Part shown: one piece after another, positions 1 through 12,699 of the stretch | Position numbering within the stretch: the first letter of the stretch is position 1 | Layout of the letters: each line of letters begins with the position of its first letter | Assembly (NCBI GenBank): GCA_009809945.1 | Contig: WTPW01002567.1 | Location: 11,683 to 75,682, forward strand | From: Gigaspora margarita | Lineage: Eukaryota; Glomeromycota; Glomeromycetes; Diversisporales; Gigasporaceae | Direction: 5' to 3' | DNA: 64,000 nt | Program-made: the position numbers and the translations under genes | The notes under the pieces: model-generated | Told to the model about the DNA's origin: nothing | Seen by the model: the letters and a program-made list of their open reading frames with translations, nothing else | Databases searched by the model: none

Positions 1-66
1 TTTTTTCTTTTTTTACCTGGTGACGGGTCAAAACACTATGTAATCATTAAAGATCTATTAATCATT
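1..66. repeat. T-tract plus conserved repeat end
   Basis: A T-rich run is followed by ACCTGGTGA and then CAAAACACTATGTAAT. The same order occurs at 33241-33287. On the minus strand this reads as a short conserved tail ending in poly-A, as expected for the 3' end of a retroposon, but no body could be defined. Confidence 0.4.
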
Positions 67-899
67 ATATATCATAGTGTTTCTCATACCCGAACTGAAG
101 ACCCAAACCTGACCTGGACCTGGCCTTTCAGGCCAGGTCGAACTATGATTTTTTGAACCCGACCAGGTCCGGGTCATAAGAAAGACCTGAACCGATAGAA
201 CCCGGACCGACCCAGTTTATAAAAAATGATTTTTTTTGTACATTGTGGTGTTCTGGCCTGGGTCATGGGTCAGAAATTTCATAGACAGACATTTGTCTAA
301 TTGGCTGATGTAAATCAATTACCTGGGTAACTTATTTATACAGTTTAAAGTATATAACATTTCACTAACAAAAAATCACTGTAAAAGCCTAACTTCAAAA
401 GAACATCTATATTCATTGTGCAAAAATAATAAAAAATAATCAGTAATTCCTAGAACTTCACTTAGGGACAAATATTTTTACTATTTATTGTAGTACTAGT
501 CATATTAACTATACATAAGCTCTAAATGTTAGAAATGGTCAATGAAAAAAAAGAAGTTTGAGACATTACATGTAAGATCTAAACCTAAAGAACTTTGTTT
601 ATACTGTTTAATGCGCTATTATAATAAAAAATTTATACTAATGCTCTTATTTTATATATTCTGAGTATTATAGAGTTAAACTTTGGGTTAAGTAGTACTA
701 TAGATTGATAATATGTACGGTCTATGAGTTTTATTAATTATATGGGCTAAAGATCATGTTGTATCTCTAATAAAGGTTATAATATTAAAATAAATCAAAT
801 TTGATTTTTTCAAAAAATAATAAATAAACAAAGATACAGAAGTTTCGCTAATAATTTATTTATGTATTAACTCTTTAATGAGTTGGATATTTAATAATA

Positions 900-1780
900 A
901 ATATTTCATTCACAACTCTTCCCATCGATCACTTGTCCAAATTTCTGAACAAAAGAAAACCAAAAAATTTTATAGTAAAAGACAAAGCAGCTATTAATAC
1001 TAGTTTTTATAAAGGTCAACCATTTTTGCTTTTGATTTCTGGGGACTCCTTTATATATTCGACATGCAAACCAGAAGCGTTAGTTGTGCAAGTTAACTGG
1101 CAGTGGGCGCCCTTGGTACAAGAAATTCTGGTGAAAGTTTTCTTTCGTCGACGAAAGTAGTATAGTTGGCTAGGCAGTGAACTTGAAAAATGAGTTTTTC
1201 AATACTCTCTTTAAGGATTTTTGGCAACAAGAACAGAATATCCATATATCTAGTACCATATTCTCGCTTGGAGTTTTTTTTTCTGGGATTTTGGACAAAA
1301 AGTGGGAAATCCACCATACTCTCTCCAAAAAATTGGCATTGTTGTTCCTATTCTAATCAGGAAGAAGGCAAACAAGTTGAAAAACAGGAATGGACACGCA
1401 ATGAGACGTGGCGCAATGGAGTAGGCTGATTTGCGGAACCAAATTCCAGAATGTTCTTTTATTTCTTTTATGTACATATAATACTTCGATGAGGCCTTTC
1501 CTTATGCAGTATTATATAATTTTTACTGTTTTTTTTTTTTTCCAATTGGTTTTTTTCCCTCGCATTGCTAGTCGTTGCGTAAGTTATCATGTACTGTTTT
1601 CTTTTTGCCTTTTTCTTTTTCTTTCATTTTTTTCTTTATGTATATTTGGGTCTTCGTTTAGGTTAAGTAGGTTATCCCCCCTTTATATTTTTCCCTTTTA
1701 TTTCTTCATTTTATATTTTTTCGTATAGTAGAATCCCTCTACTCAGGAAGCTAAGAGGAGGAGGTTTAAAAAGTAGGCAG
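900..1780. other. Unrecognised interior of the hAT-like element
   Basis: This stretch is less AT-rich than its surroundings. It has short open frames of 75 to 106 codons, at 933-1160 (TTG start), 1190-1429 and 1408-1728. None resembles a family I know, the last is mostly translated T-tract, and no splice-linked reading frame emerges. It may be decayed cargo or transposase remnant of the enclosing element; I do not call a gene. Confidence 0.3.
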
Positions 1781-2029
1781 TCATGAAAAGCTTTCTGATT
1801 CAAACCAAGGTTTGGAATAGTGCAGCAGGTCGCATTTGAAAATTCGCCGAAATAAGCGAAATATCAGATGTTGTCAAACTTTTCTTTTAAGTATCATTTG
1901 TAATTACAATATGTAGCACAATTCTCTTAAATAAATAAGTATTGGCGAGACTGCCTATAGATAAAAAAAAAAATAAAAATAATAAATATTTCATAGCTTC
2001 TTTAAGTGAAGTTTTCTTCGTTTTCTAGT

Positions 2030-3313
2030 AAGGGAGCTTCCAGAAATCAGCTGATTTCTGGGTGGGTAGGTGGGTCAGCTGAAGTATCAGGTGTAATTCC
2101 GGCCAAAATTTTATAATTCCAGCCAAAGTTGCAAAATTATTTTTGACCAAAATTATAGATTTATTAATAATATTTGATAATTAATAACTTTTGAACTACT
2201 GGACCAATTTGATGATTCAACTACCAAAATGATCCTCCCAATGAGAGGGTTCTAGTAAGCCCAAAATTGTTAAAATCCAATCACAGGATCCTGTGATCGG
2301 AATAGATTTGTGTTGCTATAGAAGTTCTATAATTTATTAAATAATTATAACCCATTTATAGCAACACAAATTTATTTCGATCACAGGATCTTGTAATTGG
2401 ATTTTAATTATTTTGGGCTTGTTAGAATCCTCTCATTGAGAGGATCATTTTAGTAGTAAAATCATCAAAATTGGCCCAGTAGATCAGAAGTTATTAACAA
2501 TTAAAAATTAATATTTAATTGTTAATAATTTCTGATCTACTGGGCCAATTTCGNTGATTTTACTACCAAAATGATCCTCTCAATGAGAGGATTCTAACAA
2601 GCCCAAAATCGTTAAAATCCAATCACAGGGTCCTGTGATCGAAATAAATTTGTGTTGCTATAAATAGGTTATAATTATTTAATAAATTATATAACTTTTA
2701 TAGCAACACAAATCTATTCCGATCACAGGATCCTGTGATTGGATTTTAGCGATTTTTGACGTGTTAGAATCCTCTCATTGTGAGGATCATTTTGGTAGTA
2801 AAATCATCAAAATTGGCCCAGTAGATCNGAAGTTATTAACAATTAAAAATTAATNTTTAANTGTAAATAACTTCTGATCTACTGGGCCAATTTCGATGAT
2901 TTTACTACCAAAATGATCCTCTCAATGAGAGGATTCTAAAAAGCCCAAAATCGTTAAAATCCAATGACAGAATCCTAAGATCGAAATAAATTTGTATTGC
3001 TATAAATGTGTTATAATTATTTAATAAATTATAGAACTTTATAGTAACACAAATCTATTCCGATCACAGGATCCTGTGATTAGATTTTAAGATTTTGGGC
3101 TCACTAGAACCCTCTCATTGAGAGGATCATTTTGGTAGTTGAATCATCAAAATTGGTCCAGTAGTTCAAAAGTTATTTACTATTAAATATTATATTTAAC
3201 TTTTAATAATCATAAAATCTGATTGGCTAATTGGGGTATCAGGTGTAGGTGGTGGGGTAGGGGTGAGGTGGGCTCATAGTAAACAAAAATCAGCTAATTT
3301 CTGGAAGCTCCCT
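2030..3313. repeat. Nested palindromic (foldback) element, three units
   Basis: The ends are inverted copies of AGGGAGCTTCCAGAAAT (about 2033-2049 and the complement at 3298-3313). Between them lie three head-to-tail units of about 342 bp; the motif TAAAATCCAA starts at 2271, 2613 and 2955. Each unit is itself palindromic, with arms containing CAAAATGATCCTCTCAATGAG, a CACAGGATCCTGTG core and TTGCTATAAATAGGTTATAA-type centres. Single undetermined bases at 2554, 2828, 2855 and 2861 suggest sequencing trouble in the hairpins. A diverged relative lies at 39909-40663. Confidence 0.7.
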
Positions 3314-3570
3314 AATTAAAATGATATAAATATTTTAAAAATTATGCAATTTTATTGGTTAATAATCACGGGTTAATCAACAAAATTTTATGACCGTTGA
3401 TCCAGGTCATGATCTGAGTTAAATATCTGGTCACTATTATCTGACTTGGTTACAGTTCGGGTTGGGTATCAAATATTCGGGTATGGGTTTACACTTGAAC
3501 CCGGACTGGTTTTCCGGTTCGACTTCGAGTTTTTGCTAAAACCCGGCCCGTGAGGAACACTAATATATCA

Positions 3571-5564
3571 TTTCAAATAATTTTGATTATAATTGATTTA
3601 TAAATATACAACGATTTAATATAGAAAATAATAAATATCAATTTAGATATATATCGATTTTTATCCAATTAATCGATATATAATAATATTTTATAATCGA
3701 TATAAAACGATTAAGTATTATATATCGATCAATATCTATATATAAAATTTCCTGATATAGGATAAGTTAGTTAGTATTAATTGGTTAGACTGTTTTCTTA
3801 TATTTGTTTATATTAGTCTATGATGAATCAATTTACTGAAATAAAAGCTTTTAAATGCTTTTGTTTGTTATGTCTGGTTTTGTAATTCCTCTAATCTTGT
3901 TTCAATTATTATTTTTCTAAAAATAAAAAAAATAATTTAAAATAAATAATTTAAATAAATAAAATAGAATAAATCATAATAAATTAAAAAAAATAAATAA
4001 TTAATTAATTTAAAAAAATTAAATTGAAATGAATTTTAAAAAACAAGATGAATTTAAAATTAAATAAATAAATAAATAAATTAAAAGATTAAAAAAATAA
4101 AATAAGACAAATATAAAAATTAAATAAATAAATAAATAAAAAAAATTAAACGATTAAAGAAAAAAAATAAAATATTAAAAAAAAAACTATTATAAAAAAA
4201 ATTAGTAAAAATAAAAATAAATAATAAAATATAATAATTTAAAAATATGAATTAAAAAAAAAAATAAAAAATTTAAATAATAAATAAAAAATTTTAAAAA
4301 AATTAAAATAAAAAAAAATAAAAAAATTTAAAAAACTTAAAAAAATTAAAATAAAAAATAAATAAAAAAGTCATAATTTTATGTTAATAAAAATTTAGGT
4401 TTAGGGTCTTAATATTAGAGGCTATTAGATTAAAGTAATGTTTAATATATAAAATTTTATTGCCATCATTTTTAATTAGTGCATCAAGATCGATTTAAGT
4501 ATTAGTTTTTGCATATTTTTACTTTTTTCTTTTTTGTTCTTATGCACATATTGGATTTTTTGTTGGCCGGATTCGGAATAGTAAATTTGCACTTTTGATT
4601 GGTTATTTCCTTTCCAGAAGTTTGTATTACTGCACAAATAAGTGATCACATGATTATATGATCCCAACCTGGATTAGAGATTAGATTATCATATAATCCA
4701 AAAAATCTCATCTATATCCTGATACTATCAATCTAGAGCATTGGTAATTAAAAGCATATTTGTATTAGTTATATTGTTAAGTAAAAAAGAATATAAAAAT
4801 TATTAATTATACATATATACAAGTATTACGTACATATATTATGATTGGTTAGTAGTCATGTATATATAAGGGTGAGTTAGTAGAAAAGAGACAAATTTAT
4901 CTAATAAATTTATTTCTTTTTTACTAACACACCCCATATATTAATGGGTACTTGTGATCCAAAAGGATAGTAAGCAGTATTACCCAAGCCCAGAGACTCT
5001 ATAAAATTTTGAAAAGATTAGAAAACAATAAATCACAATTTTTATTGAATATCGCAATATTAAACAATTTTATTCTTTTTTTATATATATGAAATTATAT
5101 AAAAATTTAATTGGCTAACTATTTTTAGAAGCCAATCATATTTGTATATTTTACTTACATATATAAAAAATATATTTGTATTTTTGTATTATATAACTTC
5201 AAAAAAATATTAATATTATTGTATAAAATAATTGAGATATTCCAAGCTTGGAGAACTTAAAAAGATTTAAAAATATACAGTAACTATAAATATTAAAATG
5301 ATCAGTTAAAGATATTTAGAAGTTAAACGTATATCTTGTATATTAATTTAAAGATTAAATTGTTATATGCTATAGATATAATTTAGGTTTAGTAGTGATT
5401 ATACATAGTGATGAAATTATTATGGGTTTTGAACCCCGAAATTAAAAAATTTTTCTAAAATTGTTTTTGATCTATTTTACTTAAAACCCAAAAGTTTTTG
5501 ATTCTTTTTTTGAATAGATAAAATATAAAGAACATAAATATATAAATTTTATTTCTCTTCCTTA
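3571..5564. other. AT-rich intergenic DNA, low complexity
   Basis: No gene seen. From 3900 to 4370 it is almost pure A/T built on AAATAAAT runs. At about 4857-4942 a short inverted repeat (GGGTGAGTTAGTA against the complement of TACTAACACACCCC) could be a small MITE. ATCGATATA motifs repeat at 3640-3760. Confidence 0.5.
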
Positions 5565-6225
5565 TCTCTTAATTTGTTATACAGACAAATTTGCCTGCAT
5601 AAATTTTAAAATTTTAAATTTTTTAAATAAAAGTTTAAATATTAATTTTAGCTATATATTTTCTAAGTAAAAATATAATATTAGTTCTGTTTTATCAACT
5701 TTATTATAAAACTTTTTTAAAATTATTAAAAAACTTTAGTGTAATAAAAGTTTAAAGTTTTTGGTTTGAAACTTTTACTATAGAATTTTTCTTTAGATTT
5801 TTTTTAAATTTTATATGTCTCTGTCTATAAAAAAAATTTTTACTTCTAATACAAGACTTAATTTTTACAAGTAAATCACTTAAAGTGCAATAATAAAAGT
5901 TGTAATCCTTTATATAATCTACAATATTATACTGTATTAGAAACTATATTTTTAAAACCAATATTTAAAGAATTTGCCAAGATATTGTAAATTATTTTTT
6001 TGGTTAAAAAAGTTCTTTAAAAATTAATATTTTTAGCTTATAAGCAACATAAACTTTTTGTCTTATAATATAAAATTAAATAATTTAAAAATATAATCCT
6101 TATTTTCAAATATTATTATACCAAATTTTATTTAAATATTTTAAATAATTAAAAAAGTAGATCAGAGATATATTTATAGTAATTATGCAGGGAAATTTGC
6201 CTGCAAACCTATACAAACTAAGGGA
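5565..6225 (-). mobile_element. TCCCTTAAAC-family TIR element, copy 1 (inverted)
   Basis: This 661-bp element has degenerate ends TCTCTTAATTTG and the complement of TCCCTTAGTTTG, with TA on both sides. Subterminal CAGGCAAATTTGCCTG-like palindromes match copies 2 and 3. It lies in opposite orientation to copy 2, about 400 bp away. It is non-coding; the TA TSD suggests a Tc1/mariner-type MITE. Confidence 0.7.
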
Positions 6226-6622
6226 TAAAAAATTTTAATTTATTTTACAAAACCCAGAATAGGCATTTTTCAAAATCAATTTTAGTAGTATTTATGGTAG
6301 TAATAAATACTAGTAATTATTTAAATTTAATAATAGTATAGATTAAATAACAACTTTGTAATAACTAAAAAATAATGAACACTTTTTAATAACCAAAATT
6401 ACTAAAACTTTTTTTTTCTAATAATTAATATAAACCGAAAACAAACTTTGAATATTCTTGTAAGACAGTACCTAATATTTAGAGATAGAGTTCATTGACT
6501 ATCTGCTAATAGTTTTAAAGTTTATCACTTACTGTGAAAGAAGCAGCACTTGTTGTTTAAAGGTAGAGTTTATAGACTACCTGCTAACAAGTTTAGAGTT
6601 TATTATTATCAGAAAAATAGTA

Positions 6623-7277
6623 TCCCTTAAACTGTAAAGCAAATCCAAGCAAATTTGACTGAAAAATTGCTATAAATATGCTTATGATCTATATTTTTTA
6701 AAACAAAATATTTAATTGAAATTTTTTTTAATAATATTTAAATATAAGGATTATATTATAGTAGTATTTAATTTTATATTATAAGAAAAAATGTTTAAGT
6801 TACTTATAAGCTAAAAATAGCCAAATTTTAAAAAATTTATTAGCCAAAAAAATTATTTACTTATTCTTGGTGAATTCTATAAATATTAGCTCTAACTCTC
6901 TGTTTTAATACAATATTGTAGTTTATAAAAAGGACTACAACTTTATTTATTGCAACTTTGTGATTTACTTGTAAAAATTAGGACTTGTATTAGAAGTGAA
7001 AATTTTTTTTATAGACGGGAACATATAAAATTTAAGAAAACCTAAAGAAAATTTTTATAGTAAAAATTTTAAAATAAAAACTTTAAACTTTTATTGCTTT
7101 AAAGTTTATTAATAATTTTAAAAAATTTTCTTAATAAAGTTTATAAAATATATTTTAAAGAAAATATTCTATAAATAATATAAACCCAATATTCTTAATA
7201 AAATTTTATTTTATTTAAAAAATTGTAAATATATTTAAAAAGTCTAGGCAAATTTGTTTGAAAAACAGTTTAAGGGA
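6623..7277 (+). mobile_element. TCCCTTAAAC-family TIR element, copy 2
   Basis: It starts TCCCTTAAACTG and ends with the complement of TCCCTTAAACTG, with TA on both sides, 655 bp. The internal order (CTTATGATCTATATTTTTTA, then TATAAGAAAAAATGTTTAAG) matches the copy at 36510-37165 closely. No reading frame of note. Confidence 0.75.
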
Positions 7278-7662
7278 TATGAGTTTGGTGACCAGAAAGA
7301 AGTAGAAGTGCATATTTGTCTTTTTGAAAATAAGGAAACTATACTCTTTCAAGACCTACAAGTAAAAATATATTGTCGATAGTTTTTTTTCAAAATTTCA
7401 AAAGTGGGCTTTTTAGTATACCCTTTCCAAAAGATCAGCAATGTTTACTCGATCCAAATTAGGAAGATACCTACTATATTGGAACATGGTCACAAGTATA
7501 TTTTGGTAACAAAATAACAATAAAGAATACATAAAGTTTTTTGAAAAAACCATTCAAGAAATTTCTAGAATTATTTTTAGTAGTTTTTTTTTTCTTTTCT
7601 TTTAATATATGTATGTCAAACCATATATTTTTTTTATATTTTTTATATTCTTCCTTTTATTT

Positions 7663-7966
7663 GGGGCCTTTGCAATAGAAAGGGCCGATATTGCCCAAAA
7701 ATGAAAATTGAGTTTTTGTTGTATCCGAATAAATTTTGACACAGGCTACAATTTTCAATTATAAATAGAAATTGATTTGTATAATAAAAAATTGAGTTAT
7801 TTAAAAAAAATTTCTTTGGAGTTTCATAGATCACGGGATTGCCTGATACAACTGGCCAATCAAATCATGAAAATTTAGATTAACCCAGATCAGTCCGAAC
7901 ATAACAAACATGATTTTTCAAAATCATATATAAACCAGTATCGGCCCTTTTTACTGCAAAGGTCCC
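7663..7966. mobile_element. MITE with 27-bp TIRs
   Basis: The left end GGGGCCTTTGCAATAGAAAG is mirrored on the right by the complement of GGGACCTTTGCAGTAAAAAG, both continuing into GGGCCGATA. It is 304 bp and non-coding; the short minus-strand frame here is incidental. The TSD is unclear. Confidence 0.65.
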
Positions 7967-9332
7967 ATTTAGTTGTTCATTTAGGTTGTATAGGTTTTAT
8001 TCTTTTTTATATTACCTTTTGTTTTCGTCCCCTTATATGCTCTTACTTTAAATTGTTTTTTTATTTTCATTATGCAAATAATAGTTAGTAAACTGTTTTG
8101 CCAAGATCTAGATAGAAGAAGTTTTTAAAAAAAGTGATAGTTATAACAAGCTATAGAACTCAGCTAGTAATCTAGTGATGGAAGGAAATTAAATAACTCT
8201 AGCAATAGTATAGTGAATTCTACTCTGGCAGGTTACAGACAGGTGCTTTGAGTAACCAGGTGAGCTGTTTTTAATTTTAAGATTAATAGTGAAGCTGAAT
8301 GGTAGTAATAGCATTTGATAATATAACTAACATATTTTTATAAATAAAAAATAGCATAATCACTAGACTAATGTTTAAAATAAAAAACTGAAAAATGGAG
8401 TAAAATTATTTTTTAGAATTTATAATAAAGAGTTTTACTTATAATTAATAATGATAGTCATATATTGATTAGTATTATTTATACTAAATTTGATATCACA
8501 ATACAGTAATAAAAACAATATTTAGCCATTGCTATAATATTTTTTGCTATTTTTAAAAACAATTTTTTAGGTTTTTTGCTCAAGCCCTATTTAGCTTTGT
8601 AAAGGTTTAGCACCTGGGGCCCTTATTTTTATCTAAAGGTTCAGAAATTAGTATCCTGGTCTGGCCCTTATAGTATTACTTATGAGTATTTATAAATAGC
8701 CCAGGTCTATGCAAAAGCCTAGTTAAAATTGGCCAAAACACAGTTATGATCTATATAAAAGATGTTCAAAACCCTATTAAAATAGTATATAAATATAAGT
8801 TGGTAAAAAAGATTCAAATTTTTTAAATAAAATGAATTTAAATATTTTATTATATTTTATTAAATTTGAGAATTAGAATATCTTATGTGATTTATGATAT
8901 AGCAAAATAATTGCATAACTGCTCGTTGTAAATCACTAATATACAAAACTAAAAACAGAGAAGGTAAATAATATCAATTTGTATTGATTATATATAAAAT
9001 GACCAAATTATAGTGAAATTGATATTTTTGCAAAATTTTAATGCATTAACAAATGCACTTGGGCAAAATTAAAAGTATAATTCAGGCTGGGCAATATAGA
9101 TTTGCTAACTTGAACCATTAATAAACTTTAGTAAAATAAACAATTAACAAACACACTAAAAGAAAAAAGAAATTTTAGTTTCTAATTATATTATACTATG
9201 TTATTTGTAACTATTGTACAAAATTTTGCATTCCAATTAGCCAATCATGAGTATATCAATATAAATCAATATTTTTGATTATACTAATCGATATTTTTGC
9301 AAAATCAAATTAATATTATTCACTATTCCTAA
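7967..9332. other. AT-rich repeat-derived DNA, no gene
   Basis: No coding sequence seen. Around 8500-8630 and 8690-8775 there are diverged pieces of the element ending at 62975 (the AATTGGCCAAA ... GAGATGTCC region), so this is probably an eroded relative. The remainder shows nothing I can name. Confidence 0.45.
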
Positions 9333-9497
9333 AGAGCATGCCATTTATTATATAATTTTTACCATAGATACATGGTCAGAGGTGGTGATAACATCTATAT
9401 ATTATATTAACCAACTGAATTAGATAAAGTGATCACACCATATATAGATGAAAATAGCTACTAAATAAAAAATATTACAAATAAATGGCATGCCTCT
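9333..9497. mobile_element. Short MITE (165 bp)
   Basis: The ends are inverted: AGAGCATGCCATTTATTA and the complement of AGAGGCATGCCATTTATTTG. The interior is AT-rich with a second dyad (ATCTATATATTA against CATATATAGATG). No coding capacity. Confidence 0.6.
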
Positions 9498-9736
9498 AAC
9501 TAAAAATAGTAAATTATTATATATTATTTAATCAAAACTAAAAAAATAAAAACTATTTAGAGTTTAAAGAACCAAATTAGCAATAAGTATCTGTTGGATT
9601 GTTTTGATTGTTTTTTTTATATCATATCTAATCTAGCCAATCAAAATCTTTAATTTGTGAACACAAATACAAATAGATTACTATAACTTTACTATAATAT
9701 CCTTCAAACAATAATTTATATTTACTATGATATATA

Positions 9737-10299
9737 CATATCAGTTAGCCGATATGTCACATGAAAATTTTTTATATATAAAATTTATAAAAAAAATATA
9801 TAAAATTACTATAAGCTTTGATTTCATGATATTTCTTCCTCTACATATTAACTTAAAATTAAATTTTCAGAAATATAGAACAAGAGGAGAAGAAAAAATT
9901 GAGCTTAAAAATCGAATTAAAATTTTGCTAATTTTGTACAAAATGAAAATGTAACTTTGCCAAAAACAAACATTTACCAATTTTAAGATGAATAGTATAT
10001 GTAAAAACATGCTCTGATCAACTTTACTTAGGCGACAGAAGTAGGTTACCTTGTAAGAAAAGTGGATTATCTATGTACTAAAGTTAAAATTTATCGTTTT
10101 TCTTGATTGAACTTTTTTTTCTTATTAGGTAACCTACTTTGGGTTCTATATTCCCGAAAAATTTAATTTTAAGTTAATATGTTGGAGAAGAAACATCATA
10201 AAATCAAAGCTTATAGTAATTTTATATATTTTTTTTATAAATTTATATATAACAAAAAATTCAGTCATAAATAGTATGACAAATTGGTTAACTGATATG
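9737..10299. mobile_element. TIR element with ~160-bp inverted arms
   Basis: The left arm starting CATATCAGTTAGCCGATATG and the right arm are near-identical inverted copies over about 160 bp. They include AAAATTACTATAAGCTTTGA and TATTAACTTAAAATTAAATT. The centre holds a second dyad around GTAGGTTACCTTGTAAG / AGGTAACCTAC. The 75-codon frame at 9727-9954 is only a reading of the left arm. Confidence 0.75.
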
Positions 10300-10609
10300 A
10301 AAACTAAATATCTTTGAAGTTATAACTATATTTTTTTACTTTAACTAATATAATACTAAATAATTATATTAATAAAATGTCTTGCAAAATTAATACAAGT
10401 ATTATAATTAAAAATTTTAGCTTTTTTGACTATCCAAATAGACTATCTACTATGTTTTAATTTGGTAACAAAATACTATATAAATAAATTATTAATAACT
10501 ATTTTTTACAAAAAGTCTTTAGTAAACTTTCAAAAATTTGTAAATATTATAACTTTTTGCAATATAATTTATTGTAAACAAGTGATTGAAATTGTTAGAA
10601 TGCTAATAT

Positions 10610-10742
10610 CGTAAAAGATCATATACAAGACCCAGGTCTCTTACATTTCACCAAAAAAATTAATTAGTAGAAAAAGGAAATTAATTAGTAAAAAATGAAG
10701 ATGGGTCTGATATATGGGGGATCTTGTATATGATCTTTTACG
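10610..10742. mobile_element. Small MITE (133 bp)
   Basis: The inverted ends are CGTAAAAGATCATATACAAG and its complement, essentially perfect over 22 bp. AATTAGTAGAAAAAGGAAATT-like direct repeats lie in the centre. Non-coding. Confidence 0.7.
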
Positions 10743-11702
10743 GTATTTGTTAGATAATATTTTAGGAGATAGAGGGCCAAGCCAAATCTTATCTTATATA
10801 AAAAATTTTAGCCAATCAAGTTTAACTAAATATATTACCTAGGAATGAAGAATAAGCCTCTATAGTAAATAGATATTAGATAATAAATATCAGTACCCTT
10901 ATTTGTAAAATTTAAAGAAAATTATTTATTTTTTAAAAAAGTTTGCTTGAAATATACATTTTTAAAACTGCATGAGCAAAGTTAATTTCATTTTTATTTT
11001 ATACAACCTTTTTTTAAATAGCTTGCTAATAAAAAAACAACTTAGAGAAGTCAAGAAATTACATAATTTTTTATAAGGGTCCCCATTTTATCATATCATA
11101 TATATATATATAGTATAAATAGCCAATAATATTGATTTATTATAATAAAAAGAGTTTTACTAAAATGTACCTATGGTGTTTTACACCATATTACACAAAA
11201 CTATTAGAATAGCCAATCAAAATTTAAGATCAGGTGTAATATAAAATTTTGTTTTTTGTTTATTTTTTTAAAAAAATATTAATATCTTAAAATTTTGTTT
11301 ATGAAACCAACTTTGGGCTTTAATAAAAAAAATTTTTTGCTAAATTTTGTATATTCTAATGCTCTGATAAAATCCCAGGCCTCACTTTAACCCTAAAGTA
11401 ATCAAAATTTATTTTTTGTTTTATAAAAATTTATTTTTTTGTTTTTGTTATACGGATTTGCAAATCTAATTTACCTATGGTGATAAAACACTATAAGTGT
11501 GTTTTATAATAATTGTAATAAAAATTATAATATTTGGATTTTAATTTTTTAACAACTATTTATTCAAATGAGATAAAATTTTTACTGTAGATAGATATAA
11601 GATAAGTATAGATATTATGGTGCAGGTAACTTTAACAGCTGTTATTATATGTTCTAATAATCAAAATCAAACAATTTTGCTATTATTCGATTCATCATAT
11701 CA
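10743..11702. other. AT-rich DNA, no gene
   Basis: Nothing coding seen. A motif around TACCTATGGTGTTTTACACCATA (about 11166-11190) recurs at about 11471 and 27112, so a small hairpin repeat family is present. Confidence 0.4.
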
Positions 11703-12699
11703 AGACAAATAGGACCCCAGACATCTCTCATAGAGATCATAACTGATCTGCATGAATTTAGGCGTTCTTGCTACTCCTAAAATCAAGTAAATTGCTAAAA
11801 GTTAGATTATTACATATAAATTTTATAGTAATTTGCTAAAAACTAAATTATCACATCTATTTTTATAAATTAAAATAATATATGTATTTTTGATTGCTGA
11901 ACAAATTTTCTTAGATAGAATCAATTAGTAAAATTTTTGAGAATAATAGAATTCTTTGTATTTTTATTAATAAAATTATATAAAATATTATAATTCACAA
12001 AATTTTACTAATTGATTCTAACATTGTGCTCTAAGAAACTTGTTCAGCACATAAAAAATACATTATTCTGGTATATTTAATTTTATATTTCTTGAAAATT
12101 TAAGAAAGGATGCTTAATTTTGGATTTTTTGATTAAAAAATCCAAAATTAAGCATCTTCTCTTAAATTTTCAAGAAATATAAAAGTAAATATGCAAAAAT
12201 AATGTATTTTTTATGTATTGAACAAGTTTTTTTTAGAGCACAATATTAGAATTGATTAGTAAAATTTTGTGAATTATAATATTTTATATAATTTTATTAA
12301 TAAAAATACTAAGAATTCTATAATTCTCAAAATTTTACTAATTAATTCTAACAAAGTGCTCTAAGAAAACTTGTTCAGCACAAAAATACATTATTCTGGC
12401 ATATTTACTTTTATATTTTTTAAAAATTTAAGAGAAAATGTTTAATTTTGAATTTTTTGATCAAAAAATCAAAAATTAAGCATCTTCTTTTAAATTTTTA
12501 AGAAATATAAAAGTAAATATACTAAGATAATGAATGTATTTTTATGTGCTGAACAAGTTTTCTTAGAGCACAATATTAGAATCAATTAGTAAAATTTTAA
12601 GAATCATAGAATTTTTTAATATTTTTATTAATAAAATTATATAAAATATTATAATTCACAAAATTTTACTAATTGATTCTAACATTGTGCTCTAAGAAA

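Larger units (their letters stand above)
75..3562. mobile_element. hAT-like TIR element, non-autonomous, composite
   Basis: The ends are inverted: TAGTGTTTCTCATACCCG on the left, and on the right the complement of TAGTGTTCCTCACGGGCC. They are flanked by a perfect 8-bp duplication, ATATATCA, at 67-74 and 3563-3570. Eight-base TSDs and TAGTGTTC-type ends fit the hAT superfamily. Both subterminal regions are unusually GC-rich, with repeated ACCTGG/CCGGGTT motifs. I recognise no transposase inside. The right third is occupied by a nested palindromic element (2030-3313). Element 20781-22771 shares the TAGTGTTC end type. Confidence 0.75.

Noticed and set aside
933..1728. Overlapping open frames of 75-106 codons on both strands
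   Set aside because: They lie inside a hAT-like element, conflict with each other, and one is mostly T-tract translation. No known domain or splice-joined protein results.
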